A DNA stretch of 64,000 bases from assembly GCF_007993045.1 (NCBI RefSeq), contig NZ_VOOR01000026.1, forward strand, positions 1 to 64,000, written 5' to 3'. The stretch is from Phaeodactylibacter luteus (GTDB lineage: Bacteria > Bacteroidota > Bacteroidia > Chitinophagales > Saprospiraceae). The position numbers were made by a program, and so were the translations under genes. Below, piece by piece: positions 17,027-25,500 of this stretch; the stretch's first letter is position 1; every line of letters starts with the position of its first letter. The notes beneath the pieces were generated by a model. That model was not told the origin of the DNA. It saw nothing but the letters and a program-made list of their open reading frames with translations, and made no database searches.

Positions 17027-17115
17027 CGCTGCGGAGGGGCTTGGCCGTCAGGCTGTCAACCCCGTAGCATAGCGGCCCCCTCTGCCGGGCAATAATGAGG
17101 CGGGGGCACGCCCAA
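17027..17115 (+). repeat. Family A repeat, copy A4 (degenerate fragment)
   Basis: A short diverged copy 22 bases after the YkoF-like gene. GAGCGCTGCGGAGGGG and CCCCGTAGCATAGCGGC match the family core in the same order, and the far end GGGGGCACGCCC recalls the terminus. Most of the interior is lost. Confidence 0.55.
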
Positions 17116-17144
17116 AAGCGCAACCTCTTCTGTATCTTGGTGGG

Positions 17145-18383
17145 ATGAGCATCCGGAAAATCAAGTCTTGGGGCGCCAATTTGGGGCCGGGTATTGTTGT
17201 GGCTGCCACAGGCGTGGGGGCCGGAGATCTTATTGCGGCTTCTGTAGCCGGCGCACGTTATGGCACGATAGTGCTGTGGGCTGCGGTAGTGGGCGGCTTG
17301 CTCAAGCTTGCGCTGAACGAAGGGGTCGCAAGGTGGCAGCTGGCTACTGGGGAGACGGTGCTCGAGGGCTGGTGCCGGCGTTTGCCGCGAGGGGTGGCTT
17401 ATTACTTTGGGGGGTATCTATTGCTTTGGGCGTTTGTGGTGGCTGGGGCCCTTATGGCTGCTTGCGGGCTGGCTGCGCATACGGTGCTCCCTTTGTTGGA
17501 GGACGAGCGGCTAGGGGTATTGTTTTGGGGCGCTATTCAATCGTTTGCAGCGGCTGGGCTGGTTTGGGCAGGGCGGTATGCCCTGATCGAGCAGGTCATG
17601 AAAGGGCTGATAGCTTTCATGTTTGTGGTGGTCGTGGGCAGTGCGGTTGTCCTGGCTCCGGGCTGGCGGGCTGTGGCAGAAGGGATATTTTGGCCACGCA
17701 TGCCAGAAGGGGATGGTGCCGTCTGGCTGGTTTTGGGGCTTATAGGCGGGGTAGGGGGCAGCGTGACCTTGCTGAGCTATGCCTACTGGTTAAAGGAGAA
17801 GGGCTGGTCGGGCAGTGGGGCTTTGGGCACGGCACGGGTAGATTTGGGCACGGCCTATCTATTGACGAGCGTGTTCGGTGCAGCGCTTATCGTCATCGCT
17901 GCTGGCGCGAAGGCGGCAGAAGTGGAGGGCTATGGCATGATTGTGAGCTTGGCTGGGCAGCTGGAGCAGGCGGCTGGCCAATGGGGGTACTGGGCTTTCC
18001 TGCTAGGCTTTTGGGGGGCGGTTTTTAGCTCTATGTTGGGGGTGTGGGATGGAGTGCCCTACCTTTTTGCAGATTTCCTGGCTGCGATGCGGCCAGCCCG
18101 TAGAGCAGTAGCCTTGCGGCGGTCCCCGGAGTACAAAATGGCCTTGCTCTACCTTGCACTGCCGCCATTGCTGCTGTTGCTGTTCGGCAAACCCGCATGG
18201 ATCGGGGTAGTGTATGCGGTTACAGGTGCTTTTTTTATGCCATTCCTTGCGGCGCTGCTGCTGTATATGAACAACCGGAAGGACTGGCTGGGCCCTTTGT
18301 GCAATGGCTGGGCAGCCAACCTTGGGCTGTTGTCGGCTTTGCTGTTGTTCCTGGCGCTTTTCCTTTCAAAACTATTGTTATGA
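17145..18383 (+). CDS. Nramp-family transporter lacking the metal-site motif
   Basis: A 412-residue membrane protein with about 11 helices and an Nramp-type start, NLGPGIVVAATGVGAGDLIA. True Nramp metal transporters have Asp-Pro-Gly-Asn in the first helix; here the site reads GVGAGD (23-28), with Asp28 the only acidic residue, and the sixth helix (LIGGVGGSVTLLSYAYW) lacks the Met-Pro-His motif. It thus belongs to a divergent Nramp-related branch and may not carry Mn2+ or Fe2+. A TAnnTTTG-like TATCTTGG lies at 17133-17140 close to the start. Its stop overlaps the aminotransferase start by ATGA, so the two are coupled. Confidence 0.85.
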   Translation: MSIRKIKSWGANLGPGIVVAATGVGAGDLIAASVAGARYGTIVLWAAVVGGLLKLALNEGVARWQLATGETVLEGWCRRLPRGVAYYFGGYLLLWAFVVAGALMAACGLAAHTVLPLLEDERLGVLFWGAIQSFAAAGLVWAGRYALIEQVMKGLIAFMFVVVVGSAVVLAPGWRAVAEGIFWPRMPEGDGAVWLVLGLIGGVGGSVTLLSYAYWLKEKGWSGSGALGTARVDLGTAYLLTSVFGAALIVIAAGAKAAEVEGYGMIVSLAGQLEQAAGQWGYWAFLLGFWGAVFSSMLGVWDGVPYLFADFLAAMRPARRAVALRRSPEYKMALLYLALPPLLLLLFGKPAWIGVVYAVTGAFFMPFLAALLLYMNNRKDWLGPLCNGWAANLGLLSALLLFLALFLSKLLL

Positions 18384-19573
18384 AAACAGAAGACATTGAA
18401 CGTTACCGGGCGGAGACGCCCGGTGTTGGGCACCGCATCCACTTGAACAATGCTGGCGCGGCTTTGATGCCGGCCCCTGTGCTGGCTGCTGCGCAGGCCC
18501 ATCTGCAGCTGGAAGCGGAGATAGGGGGGTATGAAGCGGCAGCGCAACAGCGAGCGGAAGCCAGGCGGTTTTATGGCGCAGTCGGCCAATTGCTGAACGT
18601 GCCCGCGCAGCGGGTGGCCTGGTCGGGCAGTGCTACCCAAGCCTACAATACGGCGCTCTCTGCCCTACCTTGGGAAAAAGGGGATGTGCTGGTGACCACA
18701 GCGGATGATTATGTGTCCAATCAGATCGCCTTTCTACAGCTAGGCCGCCGTTATGGGGTAAAGGTGTTGCGGGCGGGGCGGTTGCCAGGGGGAGGGGTAG
18801 ACCCCGCGCAGGTGGAGGAACTGGCAAGTAAGCATAAGGCTAAGGCAGTGGCAGTGACGCATGTGCCTACGAATTCCGGGCTGGTGCAGGATGTCGTTGC
18901 GGTGGGGCAGGTGTGCAGGGCGTTGGGCGTTTGGTATTTGGTAGATGCCTGCCAGTCGGTAGGGCAAATGCCGGTTGATGCGGAGGAGATAGGCTGCGAT
19001 TTTCTGTCGGCTACATTCCGGAAGTTCCTCCGTGGGCCGAGAGGAGCTGGCTTCCTTTGTGTTTCTGGCCGGGCACTGGAGGCTGGGCTTGAGCCGCTGT
19101 TCATGGATTTGCACAGCGCGTCCTGGGAAGCTGCTGACGAGTATGCGGCCCGTTCTTCTGCGGCCAGGTTTGAAACGTGGGAGCGGCCGCATGCCTTGGT
19201 GCTCGCCGCTGCCTGTGCAGCTGAGTATGCGCTTGCGGTGGGGCTGGAGGCTATTCAGCAGCGCTGTGGGGAGCTGGCTTCCCGCTTAAGGCATGAGCTG
19301 TCGTCATGGCCGGGGGTGAAGGTCCTGGACGAGGGGCCTTCACCTTGCGCGATCGTTACGGTGGCGCTGCCAAATGTAGCGCCCGGGCAGATCATCCCGG
19401 GCCTGAACCAGCAGGGCGTCAATGCTTCTGTCTCTTACCGCTCAGGCGCGGTCATCGATTTTGAACGGAAAGGGGTGGAGTGGGCATTGCGCCTGTCCCC
19501 TCATTATTACAATACGGAAGCAGAGTTATATCGGGCTTTGGAGGTATTGAAGGGGCTTATTGAAAAAGGGTAG
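18380..19573 (+). CDS. Class V aminotransferase, PLP enzyme
   Basis: A 397-residue PLP enzyme of the class V fold, similar to isopenicillin N epimerase and cysteine desulfurase-like proteins. HIHLNNAGAALMP-like opening residues (RIHLNNAGAAL, 19-29), Asp189 in YLVDACQS and Lys215 in SATFRKFLRGPRG are the expected cofactor-binding residues. There is no cysteine loop typical of active desulfurases. The ATG at 18380 overlaps the transporter stop, arguing for translational coupling and a shared substrate, perhaps an amino acid or thiol compound. The actual reaction cannot be named. Confidence 0.87.
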   Translation: MKTEDIERYRAETPGVGHRIHLNNAGAALMPAPVLAAAQAHLQLEAEIGGYEAAAQQRAEARRFYGAVGQLLNVPAQRVAWSGSATQAYNTALSALPWEKGDVLVTTADDYVSNQIAFLQLGRRYGVKVLRAGRLPGGGVDPAQVEELASKHKAKAVAVTHVPTNSGLVQDVVAVGQVCRALGVWYLVDACQSVGQMPVDAEEIGCDFLSATFRKFLRGPRGAGFLCVSGRALEAGLEPLFMDLHSASWEAADEYAARSSAARFETWERPHALVLAAACAAEYALAVGLEAIQQRCGELASRLRHELSSWPGVKVLDEGPSPCAIVTVALPNVAPGQIIPGLNQQGVNASVSYRSGAVIDFERKGVEWALRLSPHYYNTEAELYRALEVLKGLIEKG

Positions 19574-19616
19574 GGCTGCCACATCGGATTATTTTTTTTG
19601 AAAAAAGCCTAAATGA

Positions 19617-19675
19617 TTTTGTTTGCAACAAAAATTTGTTTTAAATTGCACCTGTTATTCATGTTTTTGTTTGCA
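19617..19675. promoter_or_regulatory. Possible operator repeats before the S24 regulator
   Basis: TTTTGTTTGCA occurs twice as a perfect 11-bp direct repeat (19617-19627 and 19665-19675) with starts 48 bases apart, in an AT-rich stretch unlike its surroundings. Between them TGCAA and TTGCA form an inverted pair. Since the next gene encodes a LexA-like regulator, these are candidate autoregulatory sites. Confidence 0.4.
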
Positions 19676-19714
19676 TTGGCTGCGGTTGTGTAGCCCAATT
19701 TAACCCTGAGAATT

Positions 19715-20452
19715 ATGATCCGAGAAGACAGGTGGGAGTTGAATGAGCGGTTTATCAAGGTTTTTAAAATCTTGGAAGACCGCGGAGAGATTGTAAAGAA
19801 TGACCGCAACGGCAAAGGGATGGGCGATTTTGCCGAGCGCATCTTGGGCAACCGCGCCTATGGCCACATTATCCGCGCCTTCCTCAATGCTGATGATAAA
19901 CGCTGCATCGACTACCGGCATGCTCGTGCGCTTTGTCATGAGTATGGCGTGAACGAATCTTATATGTTAGATGGGGAGGGTGAGCCTTTTGGCCTGGAGA
20001 TACCTAAGTATGATCAGGTCATGGAAGATGCCCCTGCCTTGAAAGGCAATATCCTTTTTACGACAACGGAGGCTTTTGCGGGGACTACGCTTGGCACAAG
20101 CAGCTTCGCAAGTGAGCAGAATACTTTTTTTAGCATACCTGGGCTGAATGGCGCTAGCTTAGTGGCTTTCCCGATCAACGGCAACAGTATGGAGCCGGTG
20201 ATCTTAGATGGGGATATGGTCATTTGCCGGGAAATCAGTGGTGTGCATGAGATCAGGGACAATAAAATATATGCAGTCAAAAACAATGGGCAGCTTTGGG
20301 TGAAGTATGTACAGCGCGTGGCCGATAGCCGGGGGCGGGTCAATCAGTTGAAACTGATATCAGCTAACCACTTGGAGCATGATCCTTTTGTAGAAGAGGT
20401 GGGCGAATATACCCGGCTGTATGAGGTGGTCCGCCGCATAAGCGATTTATAG
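19715..20452 (+). CDS. LexA-like S24 peptidase transcriptional regulator
   Basis: A 245-residue regulator with an N-terminal DNA-binding region (about 8-90) and a C-terminal S24 self-cleaving peptidase. The scissile bond is probably Ala122-Gly123 (EAFAGTT), the nucleophile Ser158 (GNSMEP) and the general base Lys197 (LWVKYV). The Gly-to-Ser spacing of 35 and Ser-to-Lys spacing of 39 match LexA and phage repressors closely, so RecA-triggered autocleavage is plausible. No phage, integrase or mutasome genes are nearby, so this is an orphan damage-responsive switch, not a prophage repressor in place. Duplicated TTTTGTTTGCA motifs upstream could be its operators. Confidence 0.9.
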   Translation: MIREDRWELNERFIKVFKILEDRGEIVKNDRNGKGMGDFAERILGNRAYGHIIRAFLNADDKRCIDYRHARALCHEYGVNESYMLDGEGEPFGLEIPKYDQVMEDAPALKGNILFTTTEAFAGTTLGTSSFASEQNTFFSIPGLNGASLVAFPINGNSMEPVILDGDMVICREISGVHEIRDNKIYAVKNNGQLWVKYVQRVADSRGRVNQLKLISANHLEHDPFVEEVGEYTRLYEVVRRISDL

Positions 20453-20456
20453 TCTG

Positions 20457-20575
20457 GCGACCCAAGATTTTGTTGTGTGTCCTGCTTTGTGGTTTCGGCT
20501 CGGTAGCCGGAGGGATAGCAGCGTCATGGTTTTCACACCACGCAGTAGACGCGGAGCGAAATCCTAAGTTGTCAC
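20457..20575. repeat. Imperfect inverted repeat (family F)
   Basis: A region beginning five bases after the S24 stop. The left arm (20457-20496, with CCCAAGATTTTGTTGTG) and the right arm (20535-20575, with ACCACGCAGTAGACGCGG) are imperfect complements of each other. The right arm recurs in reverse orientation at 44560-44602. This suggests a diverged two-copy element. Confidence 0.4.
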
Positions 20576-20709
20576 TTGAATAAGCGTAAGCAGTACAGCT
20601 AAAAGGCTGTGGCAGCGCCTTTCTTAGAGTAAATGGGCTTGTTTTTTTGTTGAAACATATTGATGGAGCCGGTTGGTGTCTTGCAGCGTTGGGTTATGCC
20701 TGTCAAGCA

Positions 20710-20937
20710 GGGCGCAAACCAAATTATCGTTTTTTTTTGGGGCCTGCCCCTGCTGCAAAGATGAGGGCCTGCTCCTTCCGTAAAGATGGGGTCTGTCCCT
20801 GCCATTGGGCAGGTGCCGCTATGCTGCGGAGCTCGCTATCCGCTCAGCCCTAACGGGCTTGCACCCTTCCGCAGCGCTAGGCCAGTTCGAGCCTAAAGCT
20901 CGAAAAGGATAAACGCCTACGATATTTTGGTTCACGT
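20710..20937 (-). repeat. Family A repeat, copy A5 with expanded 25-bp units
   Basis: The left terminus GGGCGCAAACCAAATTATCG and the right end GATATTTTGGTTCACG match the family ends. Between terminus and core there are two and a half units of about 25 bp starting GGGCCTGCCCCTGCTGCAAA, where other copies hold fewer. The core is on the minus strand. It lies between the S24 gene and an intrinsic terminator. Confidence 0.8.
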
Positions 20938-21035
20938 TCATCAAGCTTTTGTTTGATGGTTTAGTCAGGTGAGCAAGTTATAACTGCCTGCCCCTTCTTT
21001 TGATAAGAATTTTAATATCCTGCTGTTTTTTGTTG

Positions 21036-21068
21036 AACTCCCGGACTGGCAAGTCGCGGGAGTTTTTT
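21036..21068 (+). terminator. Intrinsic terminator, plus strand
   Basis: AACTCCCG (21036-21043) pairs with CGGGAGTT (21057-21064); the stem is extended by GACT/AGTC past a bulged G, and a T run (21063-21068) follows. It lies 584 bases after the nearest plus-strand gene, the S24 regulator, so it ends either a very long 3' leader or an unannotated transcript. From 21069 to 21384 I see no gene. Confidence 0.75.
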
Positions 21069-21384
21069 GCTTTTACGAGCAGGGTATGCTATATGCTGAA
21101 GCGGGCGGTTTTTATTTTGGTTTATGCTGATTAAGGTGTGTATTATTTTGTATTTTGCTGTAATGTTAGGGTTAATTAATGTAAATTTTGTATGTTTCTG
21201 AATGGCCTTTTTCACTAGCTCTGCATCTCGTCCTCACCTTCGTAGCTAGACGAAGAAAGGGAATTAAAGGGGTCTTTTCTGAAGTCGAGGTTCCGGGCGT
21301 TCTTTAGATCTGGCAAAAAATACTCATCCATATCCCATACAGAACTTATCTTGATAAACTTTATTGAAATTGCTCCTTTGAAAT

Positions 21385-21903
21385 ATGTCTGCACTAGATA
21401 TTATCCGCCCCCGCTTCCAACAGGAAGTGCTCTGCTCTGCGGAGCAGCTGATCGAACGTTTTCGGACCTACCTAAAGTCCCCTCCGGAGGGGGTAGATGG
21501 GGTGGTGCTCGGAGATCACGTGGTCCTTCGCATCCCTGTTGGGGAGCAGCACTATTGGTCGCCACAGCTGAGCCTGACTTTTGAGCAGCAGGAGGAGCAA
21601 ACATTGATCCGTGGCCTTTATGGCCCTCGCTCATCGGTTTGGCTAATGTTTGTGTTTTTATACTCGACCTTGGGCGCTATCAGCCTGTTCGTCAGTATCA
21701 CAGGTTTTTCTCAGCTGAGTTTGGGCATAGCTGCGCCGGTACTATGGGTTTTGCCGGTAGCGGGCGTTCTGGCGCTGCTGTTGTTTTTTTCTGCGAAGGC
21801 AGGGGAAAGGCTAGGGCGTGCAGAGATGCACCGGTTGAGGGGATGCCTGTTGGACATATTGGCAGAGGTGCCCTGTCGGGAAGCTATTGGCAAGGTATTG
21901 TGA
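21385..21903 (+). CDS. Membrane protein of unknown function
   Basis: A 172-residue protein: a soluble N-terminal part of about 85 residues with a beta-rich middle (GVVLGDHVVLRIPVGEQHYWSP region), then two membrane helices (about 87-108, VWLMFVFLYSTLGAISLFVSI, and 115-138) and a basic cytoplasmic tail. I do not recognise the family. It is immediately upstream of the MOSC-domain gene, whose start lies 19 bases after its stop, so they are probably co-transcribed. Confidence 0.62.
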   Translation: MSALDIIRPRFQQEVLCSAEQLIERFRTYLKSPPEGVDGVVLGDHVVLRIPVGEQHYWSPQLSLTFEQQEEQTLIRGLYGPRSSVWLMFVFLYSTLGAISLFVSITGFSQLSLGIAAPVLWVLPVAGVLALLLFFSAKAGERLGRAEMHRLRGCLLDILAEVPCREAIGKVL

Positions 21904-21922
21904 AGAAAACAATTCAATAAAA

Positions 21923-22405
21923 GTGAAGGACGATTTGAAAGGGCTGCGGTCGCGCATCCCTCAGCTTGGCCGTGTAGACTGGATAGGCATACGGCCGGGG
22001 AAAAGGGCACAGGTAGAAGCCCGTGGGGCCGTCCGAGTAACGGCAGAGGGCGGGCTGGAGGAGGATCACTACAGCCGTAAGGGAGGCAAGCGCCAAGTGA
22101 CCTTGATTCAGGCAGAGCATCTGAGCACGATCGGGAAGCTGTTGGGGCAAGGCCCTGTAGACCCGGCCCTTACGCGGCGCAACCTGGTTGTTTCCGGCAT
22201 TAACCTGCTGGCCCTCAAAGGGCGGGCGATCCGCATTGGAGAGGAGGTGGAGCTGCAGATTACAGGAGACTGCCACCCCTGCTCGAGGATGGAAGAGAAC
22301 CTTGGGGATGGCGGGTATAGTGCTATGAGAGGCCTCGGCGGGCTTACTGCTCAGGTTGTGAGAGGAGGGCTGCTCAGGGAGGGGGATGCGGTCAGTGTGT
22401 GTTAA
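21923..22405 (+). CDS. MOSC-domain protein
   Basis: A 160-residue protein with a MOSC domain, the C-terminal fold of molybdenum cofactor sulfurases and of YiiM-type proteins. The middle has DHYSRKGGKRQVTLIQAEHL and RRNLVVSGINL, and the expected conserved cysteine lies in TGDCHPCSRMEE. Such stand-alone MOSC proteins handle sulfur or detoxify N-hydroxylated bases together with the molybdenum cofactor. The start is uncertain: GTG at 21923 is chosen, while a TTG at 21887 would overlap the previous gene. Confidence 0.87.
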   Translation: MKDDLKGLRSRIPQLGRVDWIGIRPGKRAQVEARGAVRVTAEGGLEEDHYSRKGGKRQVTLIQAEHLSTIGKLLGQGPVDPALTRRNLVVSGINLLALKGRAIRIGEEVELQITGDCHPCSRMEENLGDGGYSAMRGLGGLTAQVVRGGLLREGDAVSVC

Positions 22406-22444
22406 AGGGGCTGTGGCCAGGATAGGCTTTGCAGTGGATTATTG

Positions 22445-22452
22445 TATCTTTG
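22445..22452 (+). promoter_or_regulatory. TAnnTTTG promoter box of the giant repeat protein
   Basis: TATCTTTG matches the Bacteroidetes -7 consensus exactly. A TTTG at 22428-22431 lies 13 bases before it, closer than the classical -33 distance. Transcription would start about 58 bases before the ATG at 22517. Confidence 0.45.
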
Positions 22453-22516
22453 GGAAGCTCGCCCATTGTGAGTGATCGCAGCATTGCGGTACAAGCCGGG
22501 CGATAATCCCAAGGAC

Positions 22517-25500
22517 ATGAACTTAATCAGGCGCATTTTTTGGATCTGCAGCGTTGGGCTATTGAGCCTGCCGGCCATGTGGGCCCAGCCATGTGGGCTC
22601 ACGGATACGCTTCTTATCGGGCAAAATCAAAGCCCTTCTTTTCCATTTGAGGTTTACGATATTTTCAACGACGATCTGTCCGGTGCAGGGCAGGGGCTTT
22701 GTGGGGTGGATATCGCCTTTGCCCATCAGTACGTGGATAACCTTGAGCTTACTTTGGTAAGCCCCTCAGGGCAGAGTGTTCAGTTGATCGGGCCGAACAC
22801 AGATCAGCAGTTTGAATTTACTTTCGGGAGCATTTGGCGCATCCGTTTTGTGCCTTGTGGAGAGCTGGCAGCGCCCGACGCAGGCTCCCTTCAGCAGTGG
22901 GATAATGAGCAGACCGGCAATTTCGCATCTTTAGGGCTGTACAATGGCAGTTACTACCCCTATCAGGGCTGCTTGGAGGATTTTGATACGGGCCCAGTCA
23001 ATGGTACGTGGACGATTCAAGTGGGCAATCTCCCTTCAGCCTATGCAGGGGCCATTATTGGGTTTCAGCTGGCCTTTTGCGACCCGCGGGGCCTGGATTG
23101 CTGTTTTGCCGTTCCGGGAGAGCTGTCAGGCCCGGATATCCTAGCTTGCGAAGGGGACAGCATCCTATCCGGAGCGCCCGAGGTCGTGTTTGCTGGCGCC
23201 CCTGCCGATACAATCGAATATGGCTATACCTTCCTTATCGGGCAGGACGGGGTGCTGCAGGCCGTCGATGCTCTACCGGACATGAGCGCGTATCCGCCGG
23301 GGCGCTATGAGGTCTGTGGGCTGAGCTATCTGCTTGCAGATTCCCTTTTGCTGCCGGTGCCCGATGGCACGCTTACCTTAGACAGCATCCGGAACGATAC
23401 AGAAGGGCTGACGCCTTCGTTTTGTGGGGCCATTACCCCACAGTGCCGTCAGGTGGAAATAGCAGAGCCGCCTGCTCTGGTTGCGCTTGCCGACACCATT
23501 TGCCGTGGAGCGCAATATGCGGTAGGGGACAGCCTCTTTTCAGAAACAGGGTTCTATGAAGTTAGGCTAACGGGCTATGGAGGTTGCGATAGCTTAGTCG
23601 CACTGGACTTGGCTGTGCTCGAGCCCATAGAGCGGGCGCTTGCCCCGGTGATCTGTTTTGGCGACGCTTTTGCTGTAGGGGACAGCCTTTATACTGAAAC
23701 AGGTTTTTATACCGATACCCTGACTGCGGCCTCAGGCTGCGACAGCATAGTGTCGCTCAACCTGGTTGTAAGGCAGCCCATCCAAATGGACACAGCCCTG
23801 GCCCTTTGTGCCGGCGAGGGCTTCCTTTTAGGCGATAGCCTGCTGACGGCTTCAGGCACCTATACCGATACATTAATAGCGGCAAGTGGCTGTGATAGCA
23901 TCATTCATGTAAACCTTACCGTGCTGGGCGCTTTGGTTGAGGTAGATGCTCCGGATACGCTCACTTGCGGTTTTCCTGTGGCCACCCTGAATAGCACAGT
24001 TTTGGCACCTGAAGGTACCGTAGCGCTGCAATGGGTTGGGCCAGAGGGCATCTTAGGGAGTGCGCCCCAACAGGAAGCCAATACAGCCGGCTTGTATGTT
24101 TTGACGGCCACCGTGAGTGAGGGCGATCGGGCCTGCCTGTTCGCCGACACCGTACAGGTGCCATTGGATACCCTAAAGCCATCGGCAGATGCGGGGCCGT
24201 CCGGCATATTGACTTGCGCTGCTGGCAGCCTGCTTCTGGGCGGTACAGGGACAAGTATGGGCAATGATTATGCTTACCTTTGGGGCAGTGCAGACGGGGC
24301 ATTCGAGACCCCACCTTTTGAGCCTCAGGTTACCGTAAGCCAAGCGGGCACTTATGTGTTGAGTGTCATTGATGTAGACAGCAGATGTGAAGCAGCAGAT
24401 ACCGTTGTCATAACTGCAGACCAAAGCATACCAATGGCAGTGGCAGGCCCTGGCGGTTTTATAACCTGTGATGACCCTGTACTTTCCTTGAACGGGACAG
24501 GGAGCACAACTGGTGCCGATATCGTTTACAGTTGGACCTCTGCCGATGGGCACCCTATTGAGCAGCCGGCATCCCTTATGCCAGTGGTGGCATTTCCTGG
24601 CACTTATCAGTTACGGGTATTGGATACGGCTTCCCAATGTGCCGACTCCACTGAAGTGACCGTAGGGCTGGATACCTTGAGCCCGCGCTTGCTCATCAAT
24701 GCTGATACAGTATTGACCTGTTTGCAGGACACCCTAGTGTTGGAGGGTAATGTGCTCAGCAGTGGCGGCCCTGCAGCTTTTAGTTGGGAAGCCTTCAATG
24801 GCGGTGCGATTTCTGGGGCGGACACGCTTTCTTTCATTGAGGTTGCCGCTCCTGGGAGCTACCAGGCTATACTGGAAGATTCGGCCAATGGCTGCCGGGA
24901 TACCGCCCTCATCGATATTATTCAGGATACTACCGTGCTGGACCTGTCCATAGCCCCCCCGGATACCCTGACTTGCAGCCGGGCAATGGTGTTGCTGCAA
25001 GGTACGGCCTCCACCGCTAGTACCGATATTGTTTATGCGTGGACAGGCCCTGCAGGAGGGCTTGTTGGGGATGCTGCAATGCTGGAAGCAGAAGCAGCAC
25101 GGCCCGGTGCCTATCAGTTGATGGGCGTCGATACCACCAACGGCTGTTTTGCTATTGCCGCTGTGGAAGTTTTTCAAGACACCCTTTCCCCGGTAGCCGA
25201 CGCCGGGCCTGATCGATTGTTGACCTGCACCGTCAGTTCGGTCACGCTTTCCGGCCCGGGCACGTCCATTGGGCCTGGATTGGACTACGATTGGATAGAA
25301 GTAATAGGTACGGGCTTGGTCTCTACCGCTGGCCCGGAGGCTATGGTCAACAGCCCGGGGGAATATTTGCTTTTAGTGACTAATGTGGCTAATGGCTGTC
25401 AGGATACTTCTTTTGTAGCTGTTGGCCAGGATACGATATCCCCGGCAACTACGCTCCCTCTTCCGGATACCCTTTCCTGTACAGCGCGCTCGGTTGCTCT

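Noticed and set aside
19715-20452. Prophage remnant around the S24 repressor-like gene
   Set aside because: No integrase, structural, lysis or replication genes and no attachment repeats are found within several kb.
21012-21215. 67-codon minus-strand open frame with basic, AT-rich sequence
   Set aside because: Composition follows the AT-rich DNA; it runs across the terminator at 21036-21068 and has no motif.
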